Shown: positions 1-9,532 of the stretch, piece by piece
Position numbering within the stretch: the first letter of the stretch is position 1
Layout: every line of letters begins with the position of its first letter
NCBI GenBank assembly: GCA_012839295.1
Contig: DUNO01000050.1
Location: forward strand, 62,001-126,000
Reading direction: 5' to 3'
From: Clostridiales bacterium
Lineage (GTDB): Bacteria; Bacillota; Clostridia; Lachnospirales; Lachnospiraceae
Length of the DNA: 64,000 nt
Notes under the pieces: model-generated
The model's database searches: none
Told to the model about the DNA's origin: nothing
Seen by the model: only the letters and a program-made list of their open reading frames with translations
Program-made: the position numbers and the translations under genes

Positions 1-216
1 AAGAAGGAATATATCCTGATGCAGGTCAAGGATTTGGACCAGACAAAATTAAAGATCAGCGCCCCCAATCCTGATTTTGCCGCAATTACCCTGGAAATCG
101 GGTATGGAGCCAATTGTCTTGGCAATTCCAGCAAAGCGAGAACCCTTTTGGCAAATGAATATAACTACTATAACTATGGTAAGCTATTAGAGGCTCTGCC
201 TAAATTGATTGGTTAA
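1..216 (+). CDS. C-terminal end of an unidentified protein (5' end outside window)
   Basis: The frame is open from base 1 and ends at TAA, giving about 71 residues. An internal ATG lies at base 19, but the frame continues upstream without a stop, so this is most likely the tail of a longer gene. The visible peptide has a Gly/Asn-rich stretch (IGYGANCLGN) and an Asn/Tyr-rich stretch (NEYNYYNYGKLLEALP). I do not recognise the family. It is followed by aroK on the same strand. Confidence 0.5.
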   Translation, partial: KKEYILMQVKDLDQTKLKISAPNPDFAAITLEIGYGANCLGNSSKARTLLANEYNYYNYGKLLEALPKLIG

Positions 217-283
217 GGAAAAGGAATAGATGCCTTTCAGAGGAATTACGGAGGCAAAAGGATTAAAATAATAAGTGGAAGGG

Positions 284-349
284 GGACCGGATCCATGCTG
301 CATTTTGTGGAATTTTGTGTTGTATGTGGAGCATGGACATACATATGGG
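284..349 (+). repeat. Imperfect dispersed repeat, copy 1 (in front of aroK)
   Basis: This stretch resembles 2861-2946 in front of thpR. Shared blocks, in order, are GGACCGG-TCC, GCATTTT, TGG-A, TTTGTG, GTAT and GCATGGACATA. Copy 2 carries about 20 extra bases between the last two blocks. Each copy ends just before a gene start, so it forms the immediate upstream region and, here, the apparent start-codon region of aroK. Role unknown. Confidence 0.5.
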
Positions 350-893
350 GAACGTCGTATTGATTGGGATGCCCGGTGCGGGTAAGAGTACGGTTGGAGT
401 AATTTTAGCGAAGGTGTTGGGCTATCGCTTTATTGATTCGGATTTATTGATCCAGGAGCAGGAGAAATGCCTGTTGAAGGATATTATTGAACGGGATGGG
501 CTTGAAGGGCTCATCCGGATTGAAGAGCAGGTAAATTTTGAAATTGCGGTGGAGAATTCTGTGATTGCTACAGGCGGCAGCGTAATTTACGGCGCGAAAG
601 CGATGGAGCACCTGCGGGAGATTGGCACCGTGGTCTATATACAGCTCAGCTATAAGACAATTAATAACCGCCTGGGCAATATTAAGCAAAGAGGTGTGGT
701 ATTCCGCGACGGGCAGACGTTAAAGGATCTTTATGAGGAACGCTGCCCCCTCTATGAAAAATATGCCCATATCATCGTGGATGCTGAGAAGCTGGGCATG
801 GAAGAAGTGATGGAAAAGATATTATCGGAACTAAATACATGTTCCGATAATCGGGATGCACGGCGCAGGTACAGCGCCTTTTATGAGAAGTAA
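345..893 (+). CDS. aroK: Shikimate kinase with a repeat-derived C-terminal tail
   Basis: Phosphorylates shikimate with ATP in the chorismate pathway, in the cytosol. The Walker A loop GMPGAGKST is at the N-terminus, followed by the shikimate-site region DSDLLI and the conserved glycine motif ATGGSV. I place the start at ATG 345 because family members begin a few residues before the P-loop. In-frame TTG 315 and ATGs at 324 and 333 lie inside an upstream repeat, and no candidate has a strong ribosome site. The normal fold should end near KILSEL. The last ~20 residues are translated from repeat copy A (819 onward), which also supplies the stop codon. An arginine-rich stretch in this tail (DARRRYSAF) comes from the repeat. 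Confidence 0.85.
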   Translation: MGNVVLIGMPGAGKSTVGVILAKVLGYRFIDSDLLIQEQEKCLLKDIIERDGLEGLIRIEEQVNFEIAVENSVIATGGSVIYGAKAMEHLREIGTVVYIQLSYKTINNRLGNIKQRGVVFRDGQTLKDLYEERCPLYEKYAHIIVDAEKLGMEEVMEKILSELNTCSDNRDARRRYSAFYEK

Positions 894-960
894 AGTGCAA
901 CTTCTCATAACCTATATTATCGGAACTAAATACATGTTCCGTTAACCAAGATGCATGACA
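819..960 (+). repeat. Multi-hairpin repeat, copy A (one unit plus a truncated second unit)
   Basis: In order this holds hairpin 1 (ATCGGAAC with GTTCCGAT), hairpin 2 (GGCGC-aggtaca-GCGCC), a TTTT linker, and hairpin 3 (TTATGAGAAGT with ACTTCTCATAA). A 28-base block at 819-846 then recurs exactly at 914-941 and begins a degenerate second unit, so the period is 95 bp. Related copies are at 13580-13690, 14721-14828 and 16806-16924. The first part is translated as the C-terminus of aroK. Confidence 0.85.
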
Positions 961-971
961 TAAAACAAGCA

Positions 972-1466
972 TTATCTGTCCCAGTCAGTGCCAGCTGCCA
1001 ATAGCTCCACGAATTTTTCCAGGCCGTTTTGATCCGCATGGTCAAAACGGCCTAAGCTTGGGCTGTCGATATCAAGGACACCGACAATCCGGCTCCCGGC
1101 GTGTATTGGTACTACAATCTCAGAACGGGAAGCACTGTCACAGGCGATATGGCCTGGAAATTCATGTACATCCGGTACTAATTGTGTTTTGTCCTCAGAG
1201 ACGGCTGTGCCGCATACGCCTTTGCCAATGGGGATATGGATGCAGGCGGGCTTGCCTTGGAAGGGGCCGAGTAATAATTCCCCATTCCGGATCAGGTAGA
1301 AGCCGGCCCAGTTGATATCCTTCAGGGCTCCGGCAAGCAGGGCTGAGGCATTGCTTAAATTTGGAATTAGAAAGGTTTCATTTTCTAACAGGGACTTAAG
1401 CTGGCTATGTAATAGCTGATAGAATTCTGTTTTTTCTTCCGGGTATATCAATAATGTTTCGTACAT
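972..1466 (-). CDS. msrC: Free methionine-(R)-sulfoxide reductase (GAF-domain, fRMsr)
   Basis: Reduces free methionine-R-sulfoxide in the cytosol using thioredoxin-type reductant. It is a single GAF domain of 164 residues with the three family cysteines, in ACIHIPIGKGVCG (two) and HIACD (one), followed by SEIVVPI and GVLDIDS. The start is ATG 1466, which has AAGGAG six bases upstream; a TTG seven codons earlier lies inside that ribosome site. It is the last gene of a three-gene reverse operon, 10 bp after the DUF3006 gene. The gene symbol is by family; yebR is also used. Confidence 0.9.
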   Translation of the reverse strand: MYETLLIYPEEKTEFYQLLHSQLKSLLENETFLIPNLSNASALLAGALKDINWAGFYLIRNGELLLGPFQGKPACIHIPIGKGVCGTAVSEDKTQLVPDVHEFPGHIACDSASRSEIVVPIHAGSRIVGVLDIDSPSLGRFDHADQNGLEKFVELLAAGTDWDR

Positions 1467-1476
1467 TGTGATCTCC

Positions 1477-1698
1477 TTAACCTGCAAATAGGCGGTTCAT
1501 TTTCTTGCGGATCCGGTCTTCCAGTTTTTTTGTGGTAGTGGAATCCTCGCGGTACATTCCGTCCGAACCCTGTATCAGGCAATCCCCCTCTTTTGCCTCC
1601 AAAGGTAGTTTGTACTTAGGAACTTTGACGGTGGTCTTATCTTCAAGTTCACATATGGCATAACTGCCCTCAAATCGGTCAATGATCAGTTTTTTCAT
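1477..1698 (-). CDS. DUF3006 domain protein
   Basis: A 73-residue protein beginning MKKLIIDRFEGSYAICELED, typical of the small beta-rich DUF3006 family, with a basic C-terminus (KKLEDRIRKKMNRLF). Its biochemical role is unknown. In Clostridia it is commonly encoded beside ComEC-like metallo-beta-lactamase proteins, and here it follows one by 16 bp on the same strand, so the two may act together. Confidence 0.8.
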   Translation of the reverse strand: MKKLIIDRFEGSYAICELEDKTTVKVPKYKLPLEAKEGDCLIQGSDGMYREDSTTTKKLEDRIRKKMNRLFAG

Positions 1699-1714
1699 GA
1701 AAAGCCTCCAAACA

Positions 1715-2626
1715 TCAGTCTTCTAAATCTTCGTCCGTTATATCATAATCTTTTGTATTCACGGATATATTTTTACCATTTGAGGTGAACACTATGGTTC
1801 CCTGCATATCGGTGCGGTAGAGCTTGACGCCCTGCTCTTTTATCCTGCGTAATGTTTCCTCCTTGGGATGGCCGTAATCGTTGTTGGTGCCAACGCAGAT
1901 GACGGCATAAGTGGGATTTACCGCGGCTAGGAAATCCCTGCTGGTACTGGATTCCGAGCCATGGTGCCCGATCTTCAGTACATCGGCCGACAGGTCAAAG
2001 GCTCCTGCCAGCATGTCTATCTCAGCCGGTTTTTCCGCATCGCCTGTGAATAGGAAAGAATTTTTTCCGAAGTTTAGTTTGATCACCAGGCTGTTATCGT
2101 TCATGTCGTCATAGGGGCTGGCCGGAGACAGTATGGTAAAGGTCGCGTCTCCAAAGCTGTATTGGTCTCCCACTTCAGTTTTCGTGATTTTTAAATTCTT
2201 TTTATCTAAAGTGTCCAATACTTCCTCAAAGGTGGCCGTATTGTTTGCAACGTCCGGCAATAATACTTTGTCTACCGGGAATGAATTTAGTACATCGTCT
2301 AATCCTCCAATATGGTCACTGTGGGGATGAGTTCCGACGAGATAATCGAGCTTTTGGATGTTCTGCAATTGTAGATAATTTACAACATCAATGCCTTTAT
2401 CATTTTCACCGGCGTCAATCAGCATTGCAGAGTCTTTTGTCTCGATTAAAATGGAATCACCCTGGCCGACATCGATAAAATGAACCTCAATTACCCCCGA
2501 TGGAAGGGATGTGGATGAGGTCTCTTTATCCCTTGCGGAACCATATTGATTCATTATGAGTACAAATACAATTAAGAGTGTCACAACAACTGTGCGTAAT
2601 GATTTGTAATTTTTACTTTTGCTCAT
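1715..2626 (-). CDS. ComEC-like metallo-beta-lactamase-fold hydrolase, membrane-anchored
   Basis: A 303-residue protein. Residues ~11-26 form one hydrophobic segment, either a signal anchor or an uncleaved signal peptide, so the catalytic domain should be outside the cell. The domain resembles the hydrolase part of ComEC (EVHFIDVGQGDSILI). The metal site THPHSDHIGG gives H100, H102, D104 and H105; later metal-site motifs are FTGDAE and KIGHHGS. ComEC-type domains can degrade DNA during uptake, but the ComEC membrane channel is absent, so the substrate is not known. Start ATG follows AAGGAG. First gene of the operon that continues into the DUF3006 protein and fRMsr. Confidence 0.85.
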   Translation of the reverse strand: MSKSKNYKSLRTVVVTLLIVFVLIMNQYGSARDKETSSTSLPSGVIEVHFIDVGQGDSILIETKDSAMLIDAGENDKGIDVVNYLQLQNIQKLDYLVGTHPHSDHIGGLDDVLNSFPVDKVLLPDVANNTATFEEVLDTLDKKNLKITKTEVGDQYSFGDATFTILSPASPYDDMNDNSLVIKLNFGKNSFLFTGDAEKPAEIDMLAGAFDLSADVLKIGHHGSESSTSRDFLAAVNPTYAVICVGTNNDYGHPKEETLRRIKEQGVKLYRTDMQGTIVFTSNGKNISVNTKDYDITDEDLED

Positions 2627-2645
2627 AGAATCGCTCCTTAATAAT

Positions 2646-2674
2646 ATTATAACGGGTTGTGCATGATATTACAA
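2646..2674 (-). promoter_or_regulatory. Sigma-A promoter of the MBL/DUF3006/fRMsr operon
   Basis: Read on the reverse strand: -35 TTGTAA (2674-2669), 17-bp spacer, -10 TATAAT (2651-2646), about 20 bp before the start codon at 2626. Confidence 0.65.
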
Positions 2675-2689
2675 TGAGTTTATTGGTTT

Positions 2690-2833
2690 ATGCACTTTTT
2701 GCACCAGGGATTGAGCCGTACCGGTTTATTGGGGGATGTTCCGCTGAAAAAGGGGAGGCTGGGATCCACAGTGGAGAAATACATCAATATTGTTGCGGAG
2801 GATGGCTTGATATATAATAGGAAGAAGGGTTGA
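2690..2833 (+). other. Possible 47-codon ORF or gene remnant
   Basis: An ATG-started frame runs to TGA at 2831-2833 in an otherwise gene-free stretch (2627-2978). The peptide looks protein-like (TGLLGDVPLKKGRLG, then EKYINIVAEDGLIYN). There is no ribosome site before the ATG and I recognise no family, so a decayed gene end is as likely as a real small protein. Confidence 0.2.
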
Positions 2834-2860
2834 GAGAAATAAAGTTAATGAATGAAGCAA

Positions 2861-2946
2861 GGACCGGGTCCGTGGCAGCATTTTCATGGCAATTTGTGCG
2901 GTATAAGGGTAATGCCCGTAAGGATTGGCATGGACATAAGCATGGA
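2861..2946 (+). repeat. Imperfect dispersed repeat, copy 2 (in front of thpR)
   Basis: Partner of 284-349. It starts with the palindrome GGACCGGGTCC and ends with GCATGGACATAAGCATGG, about 33 bp before the thpR start. Confidence 0.5.
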
Positions 2947-2978
2947 AAGCCGGGTGGAAGCAGGAGGAGGTTTGGAGA

Positions 2979-3545
2979 ATGAGGTTATTTACTGCAATCT
3001 TATTTAATGAAGAGGTGGAAAATTTACTATATGATTCTGTCCTAAGGCTAAAGGACTATTCGAAGGGTGGAACCTTTACAGCGAAGGAAAACCTGCATCT
3101 TACGGTAAATTTCATCGGCGAGACAAAACGGCTGGAGGAAGTGAAGGGAGCGATGCGCCGGGCGGTAGAAAAATCGAAGGTACACGGTTTTTTCTTGGAA
3201 TTAAAGGGGCTTGGCAGGTTCAAGCGGCGGGAAGGAGATATTTACTGGATTGGTGTGGAAAGGAATGAGACCCTGTGGAGGCTCCAGAAAGAATTGGTAA
3301 AGGAGTTAAAGGAGGCAGGCTTCTTTGATATTGATGATATGGCGTACACCCCCCATATGACCATCGGGAGGAGGATCCAGTTGAAGGAAACCTTCCGGCC
3401 AAGGGAATTCGGGGAAACCCTTCCGGTAATAGGGATGAGGGTGGCAAGGCTTAGCCTTATGAAGTCTGAGCGCATCAATGGGAAATTAATTTACACTGAA
3501 ATATTTTATGTGGATCTTGAAAAAGGGCTGCCGGACATGCCGTAG
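2979..3545 (+). CDS. thpR: RNA 2',3'-cyclic phosphodiesterase (2H phosphoesterase)
   Basis: Member of the LigT/ThpR 2H phosphoesterase family, which opens 2',3'-cyclic phosphates on RNA ends. Both catalytic H-x-T motifs are present, HLT at residues 40-42 (in HLTVNFIGE) and HMT at 126-128. Its 188 residues are the usual length. The start ATG follows a strong GGAGGAGG site. It sits alone between a repeat (2861-2946) and the repeat-rich uvrB leader. Confidence 0.9.
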   Translation: MRLFTAILFNEEVENLLYDSVLRLKDYSKGGTFTAKENLHLTVNFIGETKRLEEVKGAMRRAVEKSKVHGFFLELKGLGRFKRREGDIYWIGVERNETLWRLQKELVKELKEAGFFDIDDMAYTPHMTIGRRIQLKETFRPREFGETLPVIGMRVARLSLMKSERINGKLIYTEIFYVDLEKGLPDMP

Positions 3546-3572
3546 TGGATGACAATTGACCAGAAAAAATCA

Positions 3573-3585
3573 GAACAGACATTCG
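3573..3585 (+). promoter_or_regulatory. Possible LexA box before uvrB
   Basis: GAACAGACATTCG matches the Gram-positive SOS operator core GAAC-N4-GTTC with one mismatch. It lies 10 bp upstream of the -35 box of the promoter at 3595-3623. SOS control of uvrB is well known in Firmicutes; the site itself is tentative. Confidence 0.35.
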
Positions 3586-3594
3586 AATATTATA

Positions 3595-3623
3595 TTGATT
3601 TTAGATTTTGCATATGGTATAAT
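3595..3623 (+). promoter_or_regulatory. Sigma-A promoter of uvrB
   Basis: -35 TTGATT (3595-3600), 17-bp spacer, -10 TATAAT (3618-3623). The -10 lies in the left arm of the first palindrome of the repeat array below, so the array itself would be transcribed as a ~210-nt leader. Confidence 0.65.
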
Positions 3624-3800
3624 GTCGCCAGACATTATACCAGCGCCTAACATATTTAGTGCGCATCCTGGCATGAAGTTCCATACCATGGGAGCTTGCG
3701 GGCATGGTATAATATCGGCAGATATTATACCAGCGCAGACCAGCGGGAGTGCGCATCTTGGCGCAAAGCGCCATGCCATGGTGGTTTTTCATGGTATAAT
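3612..3800 (+). repeat. Two ~90-bp palindromic tandem repeats in the uvrB leader
   Basis: The block GGTATAAT occurs at 3616, 3706 and 3793 (periods 90 and 87). Each full unit contains a GGTATAAT...ATTATACC inverted repeat around a GTCGCCAGAC or ATCGGCAGAT core, then ACCAGCGC, GTGCGCATC, TGGC and a CCAT-CCATGG block. Differences in the palindrome arms are compensated (GTC with GAC, ATC with GAT), which suggests selection for pairing. The third GGTATAAT is a partial unit and could serve as a second -10 box nearer to uvrB. Confidence 0.8.
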
Positions 3801-3844
3801 AACAAGCGTCCCAATAAAGCAAGCAGCAAGGAGGGTATTTGTGT

Positions 3845-5833
3845 ATGGAGTTTAAATTATCGGCTGAGTTCGAGCCTACAGGCGACCAGCCGGAAGCAAT
3901 CAAAGCCTTAGTAGAAGGGTTCCAAAGTGGCAACCAATGCCAGACTTTGCTCGGTGTCACCGGTTCCGGTAAGACCTTTACAATGGCGAATGTGATCCAA
4001 CAGATACAGAAGCCAACTCTGATTATTGCACATAATAAGACCCTGGCGGCTCAGCTTTACGGCGAGTTTAAGGAATTCTTTCCGGAGAATGCGGTTGAGT
4101 ATTTTGTAAGCTATTACGACTATTACCAGCCGGAGGCTTATGTTCCTTCGACGGATACTTATATTGAGAAGGATTCCTCCATCAATGATGAGATTGATAA
4201 GCTCAGGCATTCGGCTACGGCATCCCTGGCAGAGCGGAAGGATGTCATCATCGTGGCCAGTGTTTCCTGCATCTATGGTTTGGGTAGTCCCATCGATTAC
4301 CAGAATATGACGCTGTCCCTCAGACCCGGTATGATGAAGGACAGGGATGATGTATTAAGGAAATTAATTGAGATCCAATATGACCGGAATGACATGGATT
4401 TCAAGCGGGGAACCTTCCGGGTACGGGGGGATGTAGTTGAGATATTCCCGGCGGCTTCCGGGGAATTGGCGGTACGGGTTGAATTTTTTGGTGACGAGGT
4501 AGAGAGGATCTTGGAGATCGATACCTTGACAGGCGAGATAAAGAGCAGCCTTGGGCATATTGTGATTTTTCCCGCCTCCCACTATGTTGTTTCCAAGGAT
4601 AAGCTGGAGGAAGCAATTAAGAATATTGAAGAAGAGTTAGAGGAACGGGTCCGTTATTTTAAAAGTGAGGACAAGCTTTTGGAAGCCCAGAGAATTTCTG
4701 AGCGGACGAATTTTGATATAGAGATGCTGAGGGAAACAGGGTTTTGTTCCGGTATCGAGAATTATTCCAGGCATTTGACAGGATTACCGGCTGGCTGCCC
4801 TCCCCATACCCTGATGGATTATTTTCCGGAGGATTTTTTGATTATAGTGGACGAGTCACATATCACCCTTCCGCAGGTCAGGGGAATGTATGCAGGGGAC
4901 AGATCCCGTAAAACTACTTTAGTGGAGTATGGGTTCCGTCTGCCGTCGGCTCTGGATAACCGGCCCCTTAATTTTCAGGAATTTGAAAGTAAGATCAGCC
5001 AGATCTTATTTGTATCCGCAACGCCCTCCACTTATGAAAGTGAGCATGAGCTGCTGCGTACGGAGCAGGTAATACGTCCTACCGGATTACTGGATCCGGA
5101 GGTTTCGGTGCGTCCGGTAACAGGTCAGGTGGACGACCTGCTGGGAGAGATCCGTAAGGAAGTGGATAAGAAGTATAAGGTTCTCGTTACGACCCTTACA
5201 AAGCGTATGGCGGAGGATCTGACGAATTATCTGAGGGAGGTTGGTATCCGGGTGAAGTATCTTCATTCCGATATTGATACCCTGGAGCGCTCGGAGATCA
5301 TCCGTGACATGCGGATGGATTTGTTTGATGTATTGGTGGGAATCAACCTGCTCCGTGAGGGGTTGGATATTCCCGAGGTTGGCCTGGTGGCCATCCTGGA
5401 TGCGGATAAGGAAGGCTTCCTGCGTTCCGAGACCTCATTGATCCAGACCATTGGCCGTGCTGCCCGTAATGCGGATGGCCGTGTTATTATGTATGCGGAT
5501 CATGAAACGGATTCCATGAGGAAGGCTCTTTCCGAGACGAACAGGAGAAGGCTGATCCAGCAGGCATACAATGAAGCCCATGGAATCACCCCTACGACCA
5601 TAAAGAAGAAGGTAAGGGATCTGATCAGTATTTCCAGGAAAGCGGAAGAAAGCATCAAGGATATGGAGAAGGATATGGAATCCATGTCCCGCGGGGAACT
5701 GGAAGCGCTGCTTAAAACAGTTACCCAGCAGATGCATACGGCTGCGGCTGAGCTGAACTTTGAACAGGCGGCAATACTCAGGGATAAGATGGTAGAACTG
5801 AAAAAGCAGCTCCTGGAGATTGGCAAAGGGTAA
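3845..5833 (+). CDS. uvrB: UvrABC excision repair, subunit B
   Basis: DNA damage verification helicase of nucleotide excision repair. It accepts DNA from UvrA and presents it to UvrC. Visible motifs are the N-terminal MEFKL...[11 protein letters not shown], Walker A GVTGSGKT, the damage-probing hairpin region [16 protein letters not shown], the helicase signature QTIGRAARN, and a C-terminal UvrC/UvrA-binding coiled coil ([13 protein letters not shown]). 662 residues is the family length. Start ATG 3845 follows AAGGAGG; TTG 3839 and GTG 3841 are alternatives closer to that site. uvrA follows 204 bp downstream. Confidence 0.97.
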   Translation: MEFKLSAEFEPTGDQPEAIKALVEGFQSGNQCQTLLGVTGSGKTFTMANVIQQIQKPTLIIAHNKTLAAQLYGEFKEFFPENAVEYFVSYYDYYQPEAYVPSTDTYIEKDSSINDEIDKLRHSATASLAERKDVIIVASVSCIYGLGSPIDYQNMTLSLRPGMMKDRDDVLRKLIEIQYDRNDMDFKRGTFRVRGDVVEIFPAASGELAVRVEFFGDEVERILEIDTLTGEIKSSLGHIVIFPASHYVVSKDKLEEAIKNIEEELEERVRYFKSEDKLLEAQRISERTNFDIEMLRETGFCSGIENYSRHLTGLPAGCPPHTLMDYFPEDFLIIVDESHITLPQVRGMYAGDRSRKTTLVEYGFRLPSALDNRPLNFQEFESKISQILFVSATPSTYESEHELLRTEQVIRPTGLLDPEVSVRPVTGQVDDLLGEIRKEVDKKYKVLVTTLTKRMAEDLTNYLREVGIRVKYLHSDIDTLERSEIIRDMRMDLFDVLVGINLLREGLDIPEVGLVAILDADKEGFLRSETSLIQTIGRAARNADGRVIMYADHETDSMRKALSETNRRRLIQQAYNEAHGITPTTIKKKVRDLISISRKAEESIKDMEKDMESMSRGELEALLKTVTQQMHTAAAELNFEQAAILRDKMVELKKQLLEIGKG

Positions 5834-6037
5834 GCAGTAAGGAGACAGGTTGTGAAGGCCAGACAATAAAGATAGCTAATAAAGGATCAATGGTAATTAG
5901 TAAAAAAGCTCAATGGTAAATGATAGAAGACAAAGGAGCCGTTTCTGGAAGGCTTGTTTGTGGATGAAGGACATAAGGATTGAAGGAAAAGCTGATAAAT
6001 TTATTGTGATTCATAGTCACATAGGATAGGTGGAAAT

Positions 6038-8872
6038 ATGGCAGAAAAAAAGAATTATATAAAAATAAGAGGCGCAAAGGAAAATAATTTAAAGGACATT
6101 GAGCTGGACATCCCAAGGGATCAATTTGTCGTGCTGACCGGTCTCAGCGGTTCCGGAAAATCCTCCTTGGCCTTTGATACAATTTATGCAGAGGGGCAGA
6201 GAAGATATATGGAATCCTTATCTTCCTATGCAAGACAGTTCCTTGGGCAGATGGAGAAACCGAACGTGGAAAGCATTGAAGGGCTGCCTCCGGCCATTTC
6301 CATCGATCAGAAATCGACGAACCGGAATCCCCGTTCTACTGTAGGAACAGTGACGGAGATTTACGATTATTTTCGTTTGTTATACGCAAGGATCGGCATC
6401 CCCCATTGCCCTGAATGCGGGAAGGAGATCCGTAAGCAGACCGTCGACCAGATGGTGGATGAGATTATGTCCCTGCCCCAGGGCACAAGGATACAGCTGC
6501 TTGCTCCGGTGGTCAGGGGACGTAAGGGGGAGCATGTAAAGTTATTCGAGCAGGCGAAGCGCAGCGGCTATGTCAGGGTAAGGGTTGACGGCAGCCTCTA
6601 TGACCTTGGTGAAGAGATTAAGCTGGAAAAAAACAATAAACATAATATTGAAATCATCGTTGACCGTCTTGTAGTGAAAGAGGGGATCGAAAAGAGGCTT
6701 TCCGATTCCATTGAAAGTGTACTTAAATTGGCGGAAGGGCTGCTTTATGTGGATGTGATCGAAGGGGAGCAGCTGACCTTTAGCCAGAATTTTGCCTGCC
6801 CGGACTGTGGGATCAGCATTGACGAGATAGAGCCCAGGGTATTCTCCTTTAATAACCCCTTTGGCGCCTGCCCGGAATGCCACGGGATAGGTATTAAGAT
6901 GGAGTTTGATGAGGCCCTTTTGGTACCTGATAAGGACAAGAGCATTATTGATGGTGCTATTGCGGCTCCCGGCTGGCAGTCGGTTGTCGACAAGGGAAGC
7001 TATAGCAGATGTATTATGGAGGCTCTTGCCAAAGAGTATAAATTTGATTTGAGCACGCCCTATAACCAATTATCCGAGGAAGCAAAGCGCATATTTATCT
7101 ATGGAACCGATGGAAAGACGGTGAAGGTACATTACCGGGGACAGAGGGGTGTAGGTGTCTATGATGTTGCTTTTGAAGGACTGATCCGAAATGTTGAGAG
7201 ACGTTACCGGGAGACGGCTTCCGAGACGATAAAGCAGGAATATGAGACCTTCATGAGGACGACCCCCTGCAAGGAATGCGGCGGCCGGCGTTTGAAGAAG
7301 GAATCCCTTGCAGTTACTGTCGGTGATAAAAATATCTCCGAGGTAACGGATTATTCCATCCGTGATTTGGGGAAGTTCATGAATGAGCTTCAGCTTACCC
7401 CCATGCAGCTTAAGATTGGTGAGCTTGTGCTGAAGGAAATCAAAGCGAGAATTAATTTTTTAATGGATGTAGGCTTGGATTACCTGACCCTGGCAAGGGC
7501 TACCGGCAGCTTATCCGGCGGTGAATCCCAGAGAATCAGGCTGGCGACACAGATCGGTTCCGGTTTGGTAGGGGTAGCTTATATCCTGGATGAGCCAAGC
7601 ATCGGTCTCCACCAAAGGGATAATGATAAGCTCCTAAAGACATTAAAGAACCTTAAGGATTTGGGGAATACCCTGATCGTGGTGGAGCATGATGAGGATA
7701 CCATGTTTGCGGCGGACTATATCGTTGATATCGGGCCTGGAGCCGGTGAACACGGAGGAAAAGTAGTAGCCAAGGGTACAGCAAAGCAGATTATGAGGGT
7801 GAAGGAGTCCATTACCGGAGCCTACCTAAGCGGAAGGATCAAAATCCCTGTTCCTAAGGAGCGGCGTCAGCCGACGGGCTATCTGTCCATCCGCGGTGCC
7901 AGCGAGAATAACCTAAAGAATGTGGACGTGGATATTCCTTTGGGCATCATGACCTGTGTAACAGGTGTATCCGGTTCCGGCAAGAGCTCCCTGGTTACTG
8001 AGATTTTATATAAGAGGCTGGCAAGGGATTTAAACCGCGCCCGTGAAATTCCAGGCAAGCATGCTGAGATGATTGGAATTGAGCAGCTGGACAAGGTAAT
8101 TAATATTGACCAGTCTCCTATCGGCAGAACTCCAAGGTCAAATCCGGCTACTTATACCGGTGTGTTTGACCAGATCAGGGATCTGTTTGCATCCACCCAG
8201 GATGCCAAGATGAGGGGCTATGGAAAGGGCCGTTTTAGCTTTAATGTAAAGGGAGGACGCTGCGAGGCCTGCAGCGGTGACGGTATCCTGAAGATTGAGA
8301 TGAATTTCCTGCCGGATATCTATGTGCCCTGTGAAGTATGCGGGGGCAAGAGATATAACCGTGAGACCCTGGAAGTCCGTTATAAAGGAAAGAACATTTA
8401 TGATGTTCTGGACATGACAATAGAAGAAGCGGTAAAATTCTTTGAAAACGTGCCCTCCATTAAGAGGAAGATAGAGACCTTAAATGATGTAGGATTATCC
8501 TACCTCAGGTTAGGACATCCCTCGACGTCCCTTTCCGGTGGCGAGGCGCAGAGGATCAAGCTGGCGACAGAGTTAAGCAAACGGAGCACCGGTAAGACGA
8601 TTTATATTCTGGATGAACCGACGACGGGATTGCATTTTGCAGATGTGCATAAATTAATTGAGATCATGAAGCGTTTTTCCGATGCGGGAAATACAGTAGT
8701 AGTAATCGAACATAACCTGGACGTGATAAAGACGGCGGATTATATCATAGATATCGGGCCGGAAGGCGGAGATAAGGGCGGCACCATAATTGCGCAGGGA
8801 ACCCCGGAGGAAGTGGCGGATAATCCTGTTTCCTACACAGGTGAATATATTAAGAAGTATTTGGAGCATTAG
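6038..8872 (+). CDS. uvrA: UvrABC excision repair, subunit A
   Basis: Dimeric ABC-type ATPase that finds bulky DNA lesions and loads UvrB. Two ATPase modules are visible, with Walker [10 protein letters not shown] near residue 35 and GVSGSGKSS near 645, and signatures LSGGESQR and LSGGEAQR. Zinc-finger cysteines are in CPDCG...CPECHG, CKECGG, and CEACSG...CEVCGG. 944 residues, normal length. Ribosome site AGGTGG before ATG. The gap from uvrB is 204 bp, with no clear terminator. Confidence 0.97.
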   Translation: MAEKKNYIKIRGAKENNLKDIELDIPRDQFVVLTGLSGSGKSSLAFDTIYAEGQRRYMESLSSYARQFLGQMEKPNVESIEGLPPAISIDQKSTNRNPRSTVGTVTEIYDYFRLLYARIGIPHCPECGKEIRKQTVDQMVDEIMSLPQGTRIQLLAPVVRGRKGEHVKLFEQAKRSGYVRVRVDGSLYDLGEEIKLEKNNKHNIEIIVDRLVVKEGIEKRLSDSIESVLKLAEGLLYVDVIEGEQLTFSQNFACPDCGISIDEIEPRVFSFNNPFGACPECHGIGIKMEFDEALLVPDKDKSIIDGAIAAPGWQSVVDKGSYSRCIMEALAKEYKFDLSTPYNQLSEEAKRIFIYGTDGKTVKVHYRGQRGVGVYDVAFEGLIRNVERRYRETASETIKQEYETFMRTTPCKECGGRRLKKESLAVTVGDKNISEVTDYSIRDLGKFMNELQLTPMQLKIGELVLKEIKARINFLMDVGLDYLTLARATGSLSGGESQRIRLATQIGSGLVGVAYILDEPSIGLHQRDNDKLLKTLKNLKDLGNTLIVVEHDEDTMFAADYIVDIGPGAGEHGGKVVAKGTAKQIMRVKESITGAYLSGRIKIPVPKERRQPTGYLSIRGASENNLKNVDVDIPLGIMTCVTGVSGSGKSSLVTEILYKRLARDLNRAREIPGKHAEMIGIEQLDKVINIDQSPIGRTPRSNPATYTGVFDQIRDLFASTQDAKMRGYGKGRFSFNVKGGRCEACSGDGILKIEMNFLPDIYVPCEVCGGKRYNRETLEVRYKGKNIYDVLDMTIEEAVKFFENVPSIKRKIETLNDVGLSYLRLGHPSTSLSGGEAQRIKLATELSKRSTGKTIYILDEPTTGLHFADVHKLIEIMKRFSDAGNTVVVIEHNLDVIKTADYIIDIGPEGGDKGGTIIAQGTPEEVADNPVSYTGEYIKKYLEH

Positions 8873-8941
8873 GAGAACTCCCGGCAATAAGCACAGGAAA
8901 GCTTTCCGGGAGCGCTCCAGGCAAGGACGGAGGATAAAGGC

Positions 8942-9532
8942 ATGGAGAATGGTTTTTTTGCAATGATGTCAAGAATGAAGCTGATCGAGCGTTGGGCATT
9001 GATGCGTAACTCCAATTCGGAAAATATCAGTGAACATTCCCTTGAGGTGAGCATTCTGGCGCATGCGCTGGCAATTATCAGCAATGAGAGGCTGGGAAAC
9101 CATCTGAATGCGGAGAAGGCAGCCCTGATAGGGCTATACCATGATGCGACGGAGATTATCACGGGAGACATGCCTACCCCGATTAAATATTTTAATGAAA
9201 ATATCCAGGGTGCCTTCAAGGCCATAGAAGCGGATGCGGCAAGGCGCCTGCTTGGGATGCTGCCTGAGGATATGAGGGCAGGCTATGAATCCATTTTCTT
9301 TCCGAAAGAGGGGGAGGCTTACCTCTGGAGATTAGTGAAGGCGGCGGATAAATTATCGGCGTTAATTAAATGCATTGAAGAAAGAAAAGCGGGAAATACG
9401 GAATTTGGCAGTGCGGAAAAATCCCTTTGTGTTATTCTGGAAAAGATGGAGCTGGCAGAAGTAGACATCTTCACAAGGGACTTTCTTCCGGCCTATGAAA
9501 AGACCCTGGATGAATTAAACGGACATGATTAG
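8942..9532 (+). CDS. yfbR: YfbR-like 5'-deoxynucleotidase (HD domain)
   Basis: HD-domain phosphohydrolase of the YfbR type, which removes the 5' phosphate from deoxyribonucleoside monophosphates using a divalent metal. H32 (in SEHSLEV), H67-D68 (YHDATEIITGDMPTP) and a later D (KAADKLSA) form the metal site. 196 residues. Strong upstream site GGACGGAGG. The last codons and the TAG stop lie inside the first unit of a 17-bp tandem repeat. It may be cotranscribed with uvrA, 69 bp upstream. Confidence 0.88.
   Translation: MENGFFAMMSRMKLIERWALMRNSNSENISEHSLEVSILAHALAIISNERLGNHLNAEKAALIGLYHDATEIITGDMPTPIKYFNENIQGAFKAIEADAARRLLGMLPEDMRAGYESIFFPKEGEAYLWRLVKAADKLSALIKCIEERKAGNTEFGSAEKSLCVILEKMELAEVDIFTRDFLPAYEKTLDELNGHD

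Noticed and set aside
5834-6037. LexA box before uvrA
   Set aside because: No GAAC-N4-GTTC-like site was seen; uvrA may be read through from uvrB or have an unrelated promoter.
6542-7069. Long antisense open frames inside uvrA, lysA, ilvB, guaA and the topoisomerase genes
   Set aside because: They lie opposite highly conserved coding regions, lack ribosome sites and read as low-complexity shadows.
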